A stretch of 64,000 nt of DNA. Source: Bradyrhizobium sediminis. Its GTDB lineage: Bacteria; Pseudomonadota; Alphaproteobacteria; Rhizobiales; Xanthobacteraceae. This document shows, in pieces, positions 34,485 to 43,357 of this stretch; the stretch's first letter is position 1, and every line of letters begins with the position of its first letter. A model generated the notes under the pieces. It was not told where the DNA came from. It searched no databases and worked only from the letters and a program-made list of their open reading frames with translations. The stretch covers positions 2,366,501 to 2,430,500 of the forward strand of contig NZ_CP076134.1 of the NCBI RefSeq assembly GCF_018736085.1, in the 5' to 3' direction. Made by a program: the position numbers and the translations under genes.

Positions 34485-34832
34485 ATGAGAAAATTGCTCG
34501 CGCTCGTCCTGGTGCTTTGTTCAGGCGCCGCCATCGCGCAAGACAAGCCGGCGCCGACCGTCGGCGGCAAGCCGCTGGTCCAGATCAAGTCGAAGGACGC
34601 GGCGCCAAAGGCGAAACCCCAATCGGTTGCCGTGAGGATGCAAGCCTGTCTTGAAATCGATGACGAAACCAAGGAGCGGCTGAATTGCTACGATGCAATC
34701 TTCCCGCCCAAGCCGAAGGCCAGGGTACCCGCCCCGAAAAGTGTCACGGACTGCACCTTCTTCAAGGAAGAAGACGGGCGGCTGAAATGCTTTAACGGTT
34801 TCGCCGAGAAACTCCCGAAGCCCCCGAAGTAA
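34485..34832 (+). CDS. Small exported protein
   Basis: A 115-residue protein with a clear signal peptide (MRKLLALVLVLCSGAAIA, cleavage before QDKPAP). The mature part is Lys/Pro rich, with a short Cys-containing motif (ACLEIDDETKERLNCYDAIF) of the kind found in T6SS-associated VasI/ImpN-like and other periplasmic proteins (x-L-x-CYD), and a second pair (TDCTFFKEEDGRLKCF). Two disulfides are plausible. The stop codon is inside the stem of a terminator. Confidence 0.72.
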   Translation: MRKLLALVLVLCSGAAIAQDKPAPTVGGKPLVQIKSKDAAPKAKPQSVAVRMQACLEIDDETKERLNCYDAIFPPKPKARVPAPKSVTDCTFFKEEDGRLKCFNGFAEKLPKPPK

Positions 34833-34849
34833 CCGGAATCGGGGGCTTC
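34817..34849. terminator. Bidirectional terminator between convergent genes
   Basis: Perfect 11-bp arms GAAGCCCCCGA (34817-34827) and TCGGGGGCTTC (34839-34849) with an 11-base loop overlap the last codons of both converging genes. No long T run follows, so the strength is uncertain. Confidence 0.65.
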
Positions 34850-35198
34850 AGTCGCCGATCCGCGTCAGGATCGCCTTGAAGGCGATGCCGGGCAGTTGCA
34901 GGGCAAAGCCCTCGAAGTCGACCATGTCGCCGTGTTCGGCTCCCTTCAGCGTCAGCGTGATCATGTCGGTTCCGAACAGCGGCTTGAAGCCGGGGTCGGG
35001 ATTGTGGCGCAGGGTCGAGATCTTGACGTGGATTTCCTCGCCCTTGCGGATGTAATTCCCGGTAAAGGCAAAGCCGGAATTGCCGCCGCGGAGTTTGCCG
35101 CTGGTGGCGTAAAGCACGCCGTTGCCGGTGCCATGAACGGTATGAAATTCAACCTTGTAAAGGCCTTCCTGCAATTGTTTTCCCCTGCAGTTGTGCAT
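34848..35198 (-). CDS. GrlR-family protein
   Basis: A 116-residue protein matching the GrlR family, named after the negative regulator of the LEE type III secretion genes in enteropathogenic E. coli. The start LQEGLYKVEFHTVHGTGNGV, the KLRGGNSGFAFTGNYI segment and the lipocalin-like beta-barrel pattern down to FGTDMITLTLKG are typical. GrlR works by binding GrlA; no grlA and no type III genes are in the window. ATG 35198 follows AGGAGTAAGA, a strong site. In rhizobia GrlR-like proteins occur as orphans of unknown function. Confidence 0.75.
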   Translation of the reverse strand: MHNCRGKQLQEGLYKVEFHTVHGTGNGVLYATSGKLRGGNSGFAFTGNYIRKGEEIHVKISTLRHNPDPGFKPLFGTDMITLTLKGAEHGDMVDFEGFALQLPGIAFKAILTRIGD

Positions 35199-35318
35199 TC
35201 TTACTCCTGCACCCTAGGCCCGGGGCATGGGCCGAACAATGCCGCAGGCCGCAAATGGCGCGGCCATCAACATCCCATTTTTCGATTGGCGGTATGATGA
35301 CGATGGAGGCCGCCGGGA

Positions 35319-36641
35319 TCAGCGGTCCGCGTGTGAGGGCGAGTTTGTCGCCACCCGCGTCAGCGCGGGCGTTGCCGCCATCTTGACCAGCACGTCCTTC
35401 ACCGGATTTTCGGTCCAGGCGCGCGTGACGTAATCGCGATGGGTCACGCCTTCGGGCGTCTCGAGGAAAACCACGCTGCCGGGCCGCAACGGCCCGCCCA
35501 TATCATCCGATATGGCGATGCCCTTCTCCTTCAGCATGGCCATCAGCTCATGCTCGTGCCGCCGGGTGGAGCGGGTATAGGCGCTGACGAAGAAGCCGGA
35601 CCGGTTGCTCACGATCCAGGACGCAAACTTGTCCAGTTCGCCATAGACCGCGTCGAGCAGGAATACGCCGCGCACGCGGTTGCCGAGACCGCCGACCTCG
35701 AGGCTCCAGGCCGCCGGCATGAAGCCGCCGCTGTAGCCGACGATGACGATCGGCATGTTGGCGAAAGCCCCGGCCGCGCGCGGATCGCCGTAGAGACGGG
35801 CCAGATGATCGGCCGACTCGTTGACGAAACGCTTCAGTCCGCCGGGTTGCCAGAACTTGCCGGCGCTGGAATCGGCGGCGTCGACCGCAAGTTGCGGCGC
35901 CAGCAGCACCGCGTTGACGCCGGACTCCGAAATCTGCTGCGGCACCAGTTGGCGGTCGCGCACGTCGCGTTCCAGCGTCGCGCCGTTGCCGTGGAAGAAC
36001 ACCACGATGACGCCGGGTTTGCGGACATCGAAGTTTTCGGGGACGTGCATCAGCACGCGGTTGTCGTTGTAGGTCTGGTCCTGCCAGTAGACCCGGCCGC
36101 CGTAACTGCGGTGGCCGCGGCGGTCACCCTTGGAAATGTTCAGGAACGGCTCGTCGGTGCGCGGGTTGGTGCCGAGATAGGGAAACGCCGAGGATTTCAG
36201 GCCAACCAGCATGGTCTGGTCCTCGCGCGGCGGACGCTGGTACGGCACCGTCGGCGCCAGCGACGCCACGCGATAGGGAGCGGGCGTGGACTGCGCGGTG
36301 CGCCCGCCCGCTGCTGCCGCAGGAGACTGCCGGGGCGCCAAACTCTCGCTCGTGGTCGGGAAGCGTTCCTTGAAGGTCGGCGCCGGAAACCGGTCCTCGA
36401 ACGTATCGCCCGACGAGGCGTGCGCATTGGCGGCCAGCATTCCCGCGCTCGGCGCCTTGCCGCATTGAACCAGCACGAATGACAGCGGCACAAACGCGGA
36501 GAGGAGGGCGATCCAGCGCCATCGATGCGGACCGGTGCGATGCTGCGACGGGGTCGGTCGCCCCGCATCTTGCGGCGCGCCCGGTGAAATCATCCGGTCC
36601 GTGCGATCATGCTGCTGGAATTTCGGATTCGCCCCGACCAT
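35319..36641 (-). CDS. Exported alpha/beta hydrolase-like protein
   Basis: A protein of up to 440 residues with a signal-anchor (RWIALLSAFVPLSFVLVQCG) after a Pro/His-rich N-terminus, a low-complexity Ser/Pro/Ala linker (about residues 70-130), and an alpha/beta-hydrolase domain from about 160. There the strand and oxyanion region (VIVVFFHGNGATLERDV), nucleophile elbow (IVIVGYSGGFMPAAW, Ser about residue 296) and a later acidic and His region (SVVFLETPEGVTHRDYVTR) fit the triad order. It is likely periplasmic or membrane anchored. The start could also be the ATG at 36593. Substrate unknown. Confidence 0.75.
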   Translation of the reverse strand: MVGANPKFQQHDRTDRMISPGAPQDAGRPTPSQHRTGPHRWRWIALLSAFVPLSFVLVQCGKAPSAGMLAANAHASSGDTFEDRFPAPTFKERFPTTSESLAPRQSPAAAAGGRTAQSTPAPYRVASLAPTVPYQRPPREDQTMLVGLKSSAFPYLGTNPRTDEPFLNISKGDRRGHRSYGGRVYWQDQTYNDNRVLMHVPENFDVRKPGVIVVFFHGNGATLERDVRDRQLVPQQISESGVNAVLLAPQLAVDAADSSAGKFWQPGGLKRFVNESADHLARLYGDPRAAGAFANMPIVIVGYSGGFMPAAWSLEVGGLGNRVRGVFLLDAVYGELDKFASWIVSNRSGFFVSAYTRSTRRHEHELMAMLKEKGIAISDDMGGPLRPGSVVFLETPEGVTHRDYVTRAWTENPVKDVLVKMAATPALTRVATNSPSHADR

Positions 36642-36897
36642 CCACCCACTTGCCCCAATATCCGCCTGAAATCGGCGTATGCCAGCTCGCGTTGAGGTGA
36701 CGTTAAGCTTCCGGGAAAACTCCCCACTCCCGGAGCGCCCTAAAGAACACGAAATCGTGTCGCGATTGTGGGGCAGTCACTTGCTTTTCGTTGCGCCGCG
36801 GGGCCCTCAAAGACCTCCGCGGTATTTTAGTACCGAATGATGTCCCGATTTAAATCATTGTTAACACTGCTTGAACTGACGGGGGCCAGCCTGCACG

Positions 36898-38307
36898 ATG
36901 AATACAAGCAAAGACGCGGCGCCCGAGGCGTGGACCGACATGGCGGCATCAGAGACGGGAAGCGCGGCATGGCCTGGCCGGCTCCCCGGCAGCGGTTCGA
37001 CCGTATCGGTCCTTGTGGCCACCGCGATTGTGGTGGCCGACATGGTTGGCGTCGGCGTGTTCACCAGCCTCGGCTTCCAGGTCAAGGACATCCCGTCGGG
37101 CTTTTCGATCCTGCTGCTGTGGGCGATCGGCGGCATCGTCGCGCTGTGCGGGGTGTTTTCCTACAGCGAACTCGGCGCGATGTTTCCGCGCTCCAGCGGT
37201 GAATACAACTTCCTGACCCGGGCGTTTCACCCGGCATTCGGATTTCTCGCCGGCTGGGTGTCGGCGACGGTCGGTTTCGCCGCACCGGTGGCGCTCGCCG
37301 CGATGGCCTTCGGCGAATACGGCAAGTCAGTGCTCCCCGATGCGCCGCCGCTGGCGCTCGCCATCGGCGTGGTCTGGCTGGTGTCGCTGGTGCAACTCGG
37401 CGGAGTCAAGCACTCCAGCACCTTTCAGCTGATCGCGACCATCCTGAAAGTGGTGCTCATCGTTGCCTTCCTGCTGGCGGGATTTGTCATCGCCACCCCG
37501 CAACCGGTCACGTTTACGCCCTCGGTCTCCGACCTCGGCCATGTCACCAGCGCGCCGTTCGCGATCGGTCTGGTGTTCGTGATGTATTCGTTTTCGGGGT
37601 GGAACGCCGCGACCTACATCATCGGCGAGATGCGCGCCCCGGAGCAGAACCTGCCGCGCGCGATGCTGGCGGGGACGCTGATCGTGCTGGTGCTGTATGT
37701 CGCTCTCAACGCGGTGTTCCTGCACAGCGCGCCGATCGACAAACTGGCCGGGCAACTCGATGTCGCCCGCATCTCCGGCAGCTATATCTTCGGTGAGATC
37801 GGCGGCCGCATCGTCGGCGCGATGATCTGCATCGGGCTGATATCTTCGATCAGCGCGATGATGTGGATCGGCCCGCGCGTGATGATGACCATGGGCGAGG
37901 ACATTCCGGCGTTGCGGATATTCTCCCGCAAGTCGAGCAGCGGCGCGCCGGCTTACGCCATTCTGTTCCAGCTCGCGGTGGCGAGCCTGATGCTGTTCAC
38001 CCGCAGCTTCGAGAAGGTGCTCGACTTCATCCAGTTCAGCCTGCTGTTCTGCTCGTTCTTCACCGTGCTCGGCGTCATCAAGCTGCGCATCACGCGGCCC
38101 GATTTGCCGCGGCCCTATCGGGCCTGGGGATACCCGGTTACGCCTGTGGTTTTCCTGCTCGTGACCGGTTTCATGATGTACTATCTTGCGACCGAGCGCC
38201 CGTTGCAGTCGTTCCTGGGTACTTTGATCATGATCTCCGGCCTGTTGATCTATGCCGTTTTCCGCAAGCGGGCCGATCGGGCCCCCGCATCCCCGGGCCG
38301 CGAATAG
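36898..38307 (+). CDS. APC-family amino acid permease
   Basis: A 469-residue inner-membrane transporter with about 12 helices, of the amino acid-polyamine-organocation superfamily. The first helix carries the APC signature (VVADMVGVGVFTSLGFQV with the GxGxF-type unwound segment), and helix 3 the SYSELGAMFPRSSGEYNFL motif. It imports or exchanges an amino acid or polyamine with protons or sodium; specificity is not readable. It is the first gene of a two-gene unit: the downstream exported protein starts 2 bases after its stop. Confidence 0.9.
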   Translation: MNTSKDAAPEAWTDMAASETGSAAWPGRLPGSGSTVSVLVATAIVVADMVGVGVFTSLGFQVKDIPSGFSILLLWAIGGIVALCGVFSYSELGAMFPRSSGEYNFLTRAFHPAFGFLAGWVSATVGFAAPVALAAMAFGEYGKSVLPDAPPLALAIGVVWLVSLVQLGGVKHSSTFQLIATILKVVLIVAFLLAGFVIATPQPVTFTPSVSDLGHVTSAPFAIGLVFVMYSFSGWNAATYIIGEMRAPEQNLPRAMLAGTLIVLVLYVALNAVFLHSAPIDKLAGQLDVARISGSYIFGEIGGRIVGAMICIGLISSISAMMWIGPRVMMTMGEDIPALRIFSRKSSSGAPAYAILFQLAVASLMLFTRSFEKVLDFIQFSLLFCSFFTVLGVIKLRITRPDLPRPYRAWGYPVTPVVFLLVTGFMMYYLATERPLQSFLGTLIMISGLLIYAVFRKRADRAPASPGRE

Positions 38308-38309
38308 AC

Positions 38310-39530
38310 ATGTTTCAATCCCTGAAAATCGCCGCTGCCGCTGCAGCCATGTTTTTCGCGGCGTCGATGCCGCTGTATGCTGCCGATACCGCGACCGCCG
38401 ATGACACCGCGCGTTTCCTCGCCGGCATGCCGCCGTCGGCCGGTTCGCCGCTGATGCCGCTGACCAAGGACCCTTCGTGGCAGCGGCACGCCAAATTCTT
38501 CGATACCGCGTTCGGACAGCTCGAGCAGCGCCAGCTTTCGAAGATACACAGCTGGGCCGAAACCAATCTGGCGGCGCCACGGCCGACCATGTTCTACATG
38601 TTCAGCGGTCCGGACTTCCTTTACGCAAACGCGTTCTATTCGAAGGCCTCGACCTATGTGCTGAGCGCGCTGGAGCCGGTCGGCTCGGTGCCCGATCTCA
38701 CGCGATTGCCGCATGGCGGGATCGGCGCTGCGCTCTACAGCGTCGAGCGGTCGCTGGGTTCGATCCTGAGTTTCAGCTTCTTCATCACCAAGCAGATGAA
38801 GACCGATCTGCATGCCGGGCAGCTCAGCGGCACCTTGCCGATCCTCTACGTCTTCCTGGCGCGCTCGGGAAAGACCATTCGCGACGTCAGTCCGATCGCG
38901 CTCGACGACAAGGGAGCGGCGTATTTCGCCAACGAGAATCCGGGCCCGAATGCGACGCGGGGCGTCCGGATCATCTTCGCCGGCAGCGACGGCGCGGAAA
39001 AGACGCTGTATTATTTCTCGACCGATCTTTCGAACAGCGGCGTCAAGGCGAGCGGCTTTCTGAAATTCTGCGCCACGCTCGCGCCCGGCAACAGCCTGAT
39101 CAAGAGCGCGTCGTATCTCTTGCACTCCGGCAACTTCACCACCGTCCGCGAATTCATCCTCGCCAACAGCGCCACCATCATCCAGGACGATTCCGGCGTG
39201 CCGCTGGCGTATTACGATCCGAAGAAATGGCGGTTCTTCCCGTTCGGCCGCTATCTCGGTCCGATCGGCGAATTTCCGGGAAGGCACCAGCAGTCCTATG
39301 CCGAATTGTTCCGGCGGGCGCAGCCGATGGATTTCGGCATCGGTTATCGCTGGCGCACCCATGAATCGAACCTGCTGCTGTCGGTGAAAGTGCCGTCGGA
39401 CGGTTCGGCTCCGGTCGAGTCGACGTCATCGACGGAACCGCCGCGGCCGGCGCCACGCGCCAGGCGGGTGCCGCGTCCGCCGCGGGACGTCGGCGAGCCG
39501 CCGCGCGGTTTCCGCTGGTTCTCGCGCTAG
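38310..39530 (+). CDS. Exported hypothetical protein coupled to the APC permease
   Basis: A 406-residue protein with a signal peptide (LKIAAAAAAMFFAASMPLYA, cleavage before ADTAT). ATG 38310 is 2 bases after the permease stop, so the genes are translationally coupled. The mature domain (residues 60-350) is globular with Tyr/Phe-rich segments (MFYMFSGPDFLYANAFYSKA; LYYFSTDLSNSG) and ends in a Pro/Arg-rich tail. The body does not match a family I can name, though in rhizobia this protein regularly follows an APC permease. A role in binding or processing the permease substrate is possible but not shown. Confidence 0.7.
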   Translation: MFQSLKIAAAAAAMFFAASMPLYAADTATADDTARFLAGMPPSAGSPLMPLTKDPSWQRHAKFFDTAFGQLEQRQLSKIHSWAETNLAAPRPTMFYMFSGPDFLYANAFYSKASTYVLSALEPVGSVPDLTRLPHGGIGAALYSVERSLGSILSFSFFITKQMKTDLHAGQLSGTLPILYVFLARSGKTIRDVSPIALDDKGAAYFANENPGPNATRGVRIIFAGSDGAEKTLYYFSTDLSNSGVKASGFLKFCATLAPGNSLIKSASYLLHSGNFTTVREFILANSATIIQDDSGVPLAYYDPKKWRFFPFGRYLGPIGEFPGRHQQSYAELFRRAQPMDFGIGYRWRTHESNLLLSVKVPSDGSAPVESTSSTEPPRPAPRARRVPRPPRDVGEPPRGFRWFSR

Positions 39531-39548
39531 CGCCGCCCCGGCAGACCC

Positions 39549-39896
39549 CTACGGCGCGTTGACGCCGCGCCAGCGGCCGAACCGCCACGGCAGGTACCAT
39601 CGCGCGCCGGGCGGCGTGGTCTGCGGCACGTTGTCGATCCCCGAAGTGCCCCAGGGCTGGCAGCGCAACAGCCGCGCCAGCGTCATCCAGCCTCCGCCCC
39701 ATAGTCCGAAGCGTTCGATCGCCTCGTCGGCGTAGACCGAACAGGTCGGCAGATGGCGGCAGTTGTAACCGACCAGCGGCGACAGCGTGTGCCGGTAGAT
39801 CCAGATCAGCGCGCGGCCGAGATTGCGCGGCAGGCGCTGAACCGTTCCGGCGCAGGCCGAACAATCCGCTGAATGCTTCATGGGCGATTGGCTCAT
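39549..39896 (-). CDS. yidD: Membrane protein insertion efficiency factor YidD
   Basis: YidD (DUF37) is a small amphipathic inner-membrane-associated protein that helps YidC insert membrane proteins. Family motifs are present in order: WIYRHTLSPLVGYNCRHLPTCS (the CRxxPTCS Cys motif), YADEAIERFGLWGGGWMTLARLLRCQPWG, and the later PWRFGRWRGV. About 115 residues from ATG 39896; an upstream ATG at 39929 is an alternative. In most genomes yidD lies with rnpA and yidC; here it is alone, as is common in Rhizobiales. Confidence 0.92.
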   Translation of the reverse strand: MSQSPMKHSADCSACAGTVQRLPRNLGRALIWIYRHTLSPLVGYNCRHLPTCSVYADEAIERFGLWGGGWMTLARLLRCQPWGTSGIDNVPQTTPPGARWYLPWRFGRWRGVNAP

Positions 39897-40134
39897 CGTT
39901 GAGCGATGGTTTGCTCGGTTCCCTTGCATGGAACCCGCACCGCATATCTCCGGATATGCAATTGAGTCACATACGTCAAAATACCGCACCTGTTCGGTGG
40001 CGGTGCAGCAAAAGTTAATAGACGCTTCCGTGACGTGAGGTTACCTTTTTCATGACGCTGGCGTGACAGGCACGCCCGGCGTTGAACTGGGGCCGTTACC
40101 ACCGTCCGGCAAGGGGCTTGGGGAAGGAACCAAA

Positions 40135-41052
40135 TTGAGGCTCGTGAAGTCGCTTCGATCCGGCGGCTGGGCGCTCATCTGCGCCGCCGCACTTTGCATC
40201 ATATTGCCTGCCATGATGGCCGGTGATGGCGGCCGGGCACATGCCGGCGTCACCCTCGAAGAACGCAAGCTGCCGATGAAGTTCAACTGGGTCGCCTGCC
40301 AGCCGGATTGCCGGGGCTGGGTCAGCGCCGTCGGCATCGTGACTGCCGACAGCCCCAAGGATTTCGACGACTTCGCGCTCGGACGGCAACTCGGCGGCGC
40401 CACCATCGTGCTGGATTCCAGCGGCGGCTCGGTCAATGATTCCATCGCGCTTGGGCGGCGCTGGCGCAGCCTCGGCATGCTGACGACGGTCGGCACCAGC
40501 ATCCAGAACCGCAGCGCACAGGGCGAGCGCGCGAGCGTTGCGCCCGAAGCCTATTGCGAGTCGATGTGCGTGTTCCTGCTGCTATCCGGCAAGGCGCGTT
40601 ATGTGCCGGAAGCAGCGCATGTCAGGGTGCATCAGATCTGGATGGGCGACCGCGCCGACGACGCCAGGGCCGCGAGCTACAGCGCGCAGGATCTGATGAT
40701 CGTGGAACGCGATATCGGACGTCTCGCCAAATACACCTTCGACATGGGCGGTACGGGCGATCTGTTGTCGCTGTCGCTGAGCGTGCCGCCGTGGGAAGAC
40801 CTGCACGAGCTGTCGCGGGCAGAATTGCGGCTGACCAACCTCGTCACCACGGATGCGGTCGCCGCGGTGCTGCCTCAGATGGATGGCTCCGCCGTGCCGA
40901 TGGCCGAGGTGACGGCAAAACCTGTGCAGGATCGTTTCGTGAGCAGCGCGATCGACGAGGAAGCCCATCCGCAACCGGCGAAGTCGACCAAGACCGCGGA
41001 GGCCATGGTGCCGACCGGCGGCGTCGCGGCGACGGTTCCGGTTCAGAAGTAG
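40135..41052 (+). CDS. Periplasmic ClpP/crotonase-fold protein
   Basis: A 305-residue exported protein from TTG 40135, chosen because GGAAGGAA precedes it and because MRLVKSLRSGG then WALICAAALCIILPAMM forms a signal peptide. The mature part has the ClpP/SDH serine-protease fold seen in predicted periplasmic proteins: the beta-strand VLDSSGGSVNDSIALG, the candidate nucleophile Ser in CESMCVFLLLSG and the His in VRVHQIWMG, giving a Ser-His pair. A Lys/Thr/Pro-rich tail follows. Peptidase activity is inferred from the fold. No partner gene is adjacent. Confidence 0.78.
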   Translation: MRLVKSLRSGGWALICAAALCIILPAMMAGDGGRAHAGVTLEERKLPMKFNWVACQPDCRGWVSAVGIVTADSPKDFDDFALGRQLGGATIVLDSSGGSVNDSIALGRRWRSLGMLTTVGTSIQNRSAQGERASVAPEAYCESMCVFLLLSGKARYVPEAAHVRVHQIWMGDRADDARAASYSAQDLMIVERDIGRLAKYTFDMGGTGDLLSLSLSVPPWEDLHELSRAELRLTNLVTTDAVAAVLPQMDGSAVPMAEVTAKPVQDRFVSSAIDEEAHPQPAKSTKTAEAMVPTGGVAATVPVQK

Positions 41053-41071
41053 CGGCAAATCCAGAACAACC

Positions 41072-41184
41072 GTCATTCCGGGGCGCGCAAAGCGCGAACC
41101 CGGAATCCAGAAATGATAGCAGCGAGATTCCCCGATGTGCAATTGCACATCTGAGGTCTGCGCCTGCGGCGCATCCCGGAATGA
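41072..41184. repeat. Dispersed palindromic repeat, copy 1
   Basis: A unit bounded by GTCATTCCGGG and CCCGGAATGAC, with an internal GATGTGCAATTGCACATC palindrome (41137-41154). A related, inverted copy lies at 43078-43230. These are typical Bradyrhizobium intergenic elements; together the two copies bracket the NifU-like, folE and hisI genes. Confidence 0.75.
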
Positions 41185-41194
41185 CGAAGCGAAT

Positions 41195-41650
41195 TCAGCC
41201 CTGCGCCGCGGCCGGCTGTTTCGCCTTCGACTCGATCTGGCCGATCGCATCGACCACGGCATCGAAGGTCAGCATCGTCGAGGCGTGCCGCGCCTTGTAG
41301 TCGCGCACCGGCTCGAGCAGCGCGATATCGGCCCACTTGCCCTCCGGCGGCCTGCCGTTTTCCTTCAGCATCCTGCGAACGGTCTCGCGTAACTCGCGCA
41401 ATTCATTGGCGGTTGAGCCGACGACGTGACTTGCCATGATGGATGAAGAGGCCTGCCCAAGCGCACAGGCCTTCACGTCATGGGCGAAGTCGGTGACGAC
41501 AGGGCCTTCCATCTTGAGGTCGATCTTGACGGTGGAGCCGCACAGCTTGGAATGCGCCGTGGCGCTGGCGTCGGGGTCGGGGAGGCGTCCGAGCCGGGGT
41601 ATATTGCCGGCCAGTTCAATGATGCGCTTGTTGTAGATGTCGTTCAGCAT
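41195..41650 (-). CDS. NifU/SufU-like iron-sulfur scaffold family protein
   Basis: A 151-residue member of the IscU/SufU/NifU-N family. Two of the three scaffold Cys are present: KLCGSTVKID (about residue 37) and VKACALGQASSSI (about 61). The place of the third Cys, normally RxxC after a P-V-x-x-Y stretch, reads PVRDYKARHASTML, with Ala/Ser instead. Proteins with this change in Rhizobiales are common and may have a non-scaffold role. The Ala/Lys-rich C-terminal tail is of no known function. It is divergent from folE. Confidence 0.82.
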   Translation of the reverse strand: MLNDIYNKRIIELAGNIPRLGRLPDPDASATAHSKLCGSTVKIDLKMEGPVVTDFAHDVKACALGQASSSIMASHVVGSTANELRELRETVRRMLKENGRPPEGKWADIALLEPVRDYKARHASTMLTFDAVVDAIGQIESKAKQPAAAQG

Positions 41651-41886
41651 AGAATCGGCGCCTCGGGCTTCCCGGCCGGCCGCCCTTGGCGGCAGCGGAC
41701 CGTGGTCCTATATATGGCTGGAAACGGCGGAAATACAGTCCGGCCGTTTCCCCAGGCGGGACCGAAATAGAAGCCAATTCGGCGCAGGGGTGTTAGAATT
41801 GTGAGATTCAGGCGTCCGGCGGCAAGCCCGCCCCGTCTGCCGGTGACACTCCGGTCTCACCCAAGGACCGGTCGAACGGAGCTGAC

Positions 41887-42609
41887 ATGGACGCATTGAT
41901 CAAATCCCTCCGCCCGGGCAAGCCTTCCGACATCAAGCCCGACCCGAAACTCGCGGATACGAAGCTTGCCGAGGCCCGTCCGGCCGAACTCGACCCATCC
42001 GAGTTTCTGGCTGCGGCGGTCCGCGCCGACCAGCCGCGCCCGTCGCGCGCCGAGGCGGAGGCGGCGGTGCAGACCCTGCTCGGCTATATCGGCGAAAATC
42101 CCGACCGCGAGGGCCTGATCGATACGCCGCGCCGCGTGGTCGAGGCCTTCGACGAGCTCTATCAGGGCTACCACCAGTGTCCGGCCGAGGTGCTCGACCG
42201 CACCTTCGGCGAGACCGCGGGCTATGACGACTTCGTGCTGATCCGCGACATTGAATTCACCTCGCAGTGCGAACATCACATGATGCCGTTCTACGGCAAG
42301 GCGCATATCGCCTATACGCCGGTCGAGCGGGTGGTGGGATTGTCGAAGCTGGCCCGACTCACCGACATCTTCGCGCGCCGCCTGCAGACCCAGGAGCATC
42401 TGACCGCCCAGATCGCAGCCGCGATCGACGAAGTCTTGAAGCCGCGCGGCGTTGCAGTGGTGATCGAGGCGGAGCATACCTGCATGTCGGTGCGCGGCGT
42501 CGCCAAGCATGGCGCGATGACCTTCACCAGCCGCTATACCGGCATGTTCCGCGACAATCCGGCGGAACAGGCGCGTTTCCTGTCCATGGTGCGAGGGGCA
42601 CAGCGCTGA
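41887..42609 (+). CDS. folE: GTP cyclohydrolase I
   Basis: FolE converts GTP to 7,8-dihydroneopterin triphosphate, the first step of folate and pterin synthesis. It is 240 residues long, including a 45-residue variable N-terminus. The active-site zinc ligands are present: Cys and His in QCEHHMMPF and the Cys in [10 protein letters not shown]. Other family boxes are [40 protein letters not shown] and [11 protein letters not shown]. It is a type IA enzyme. The hisI gene follows after 10 bases; the pair recurs in alphaproteobacteria. Confidence 0.96.
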   Translation: MDALIKSLRPGKPSDIKPDPKLADTKLAEARPAELDPSEFLAAAVRADQPRPSRAEAEAAVQTLLGYIGENPDREGLIDTPRRVVEAFDELYQGYHQCPAEVLDRTFGETAGYDDFVLIRDIEFTSQCEHHMMPFYGKAHIAYTPVERVVGLSKLARLTDIFARRLQTQEHLTAQIAAAIDEVLKPRGVAVVIEAEHTCMSVRGVAKHGAMTFTSRYTGMFRDNPAEQARFLSMVRGAQR

Positions 42610-42619
42610 CCCTCGCTTT

Positions 42620-43069
42620 ATGAGTTCGCGAGGACTGCCCGTGTCCACATCTGCAGATATCAATGACCGCGAAGAGGGGCTGGCATTCCAGCCCAAATTC
42701 GACGCGTCGGGACTTGTCACCTGTGTCGCGACTGATGCTGCGACCGGCGAGGTGCTGATGGTCGCGCATATGAACGACGAAGCCTTGCGCAGGACTATAG
42801 ATACCGGGGAAGCCTGGTACTTCAGCCGCTCGCGCAATGCCTTATGGCGAAAAGGTGAGACTTCAGGTCATACCCAGCGGGTGCTCGAGATGCGCACCGA
42901 CTGCGACCAGGACGCGGTCTGGATCCGGGTCGAGCAGACCGGCGCGGCCTGTCACACCGGACGGTGCTCCTGCTTCTATCGCAAGGTCGACGGAGACGCG
43001 GGCGGGGCGCGGCTGTCGTTCGTGGATGCGGACAAACAGTTCGATCCGAAGGCGGTTTACCGGAAGTGA
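42620..43069 (+). CDS. hisI: Phosphoribosyl-AMP cyclohydrolase
   Basis: HisI opens the purine ring of phosphoribosyl-AMP, the third step of histidine synthesis. A 149-residue monofunctional enzyme without the HisE domain. Signature boxes are [50 protein letters not shown] and the zinc Cys in [12 protein letters not shown]. It starts at ATG 42620 or at GTG 42641. It is separated by 10 bases from folE and probably cotranscribed. Confidence 0.95.
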   Translation: MSSRGLPVSTSADINDREEGLAFQPKFDASGLVTCVATDAATGEVLMVAHMNDEALRRTIDTGEAWYFSRSRNALWRKGETSGHTQRVLEMRTDCDQDAVWIRVEQTGAACHTGRCSCFYRKVDGDAGGARLSFVDADKQFDPKAVYRK

Positions 43070-43077
43070 CGTGAGCA

Positions 43078-43230
43078 CTGTCATTCCGGGGCGCGCCAAC
43101 GGGTCCGCGCAAAGCGCGGCCCGATGACGGGCTCCGCGCGAACCTCAGATGTGCTATTGCACATCGGGGAATCTCGTTCAGCAATCTCCAGATTCCGGGT
43201 CCACGCGAAAACGCGTGTCCCGGAATGACG
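43078..43230. repeat. Dispersed palindromic repeat, copy 2 (inverted)
   Basis: Same family as 41072-41184, in opposite orientation: outer GTCATTCCGGG/CCCGGAATGAC, internal GATGTGCTATTGCACATC. It contains additional GCGCGAAC/CGCGCAAAGCGCG segments not in copy 1. Confidence 0.72.
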
Positions 43231-43357
43231 AAGCGGGCAGACCGGAACTTCTTAACCCGCCGTTAACCATAATCGCCCCAGTGTGACAGCGGCATGAGCG
43301 CCATTTGGGCGCTCGACAGGCCCAGCGGTCGTTTCGCCAGGAGCGGGGCACCTACAG

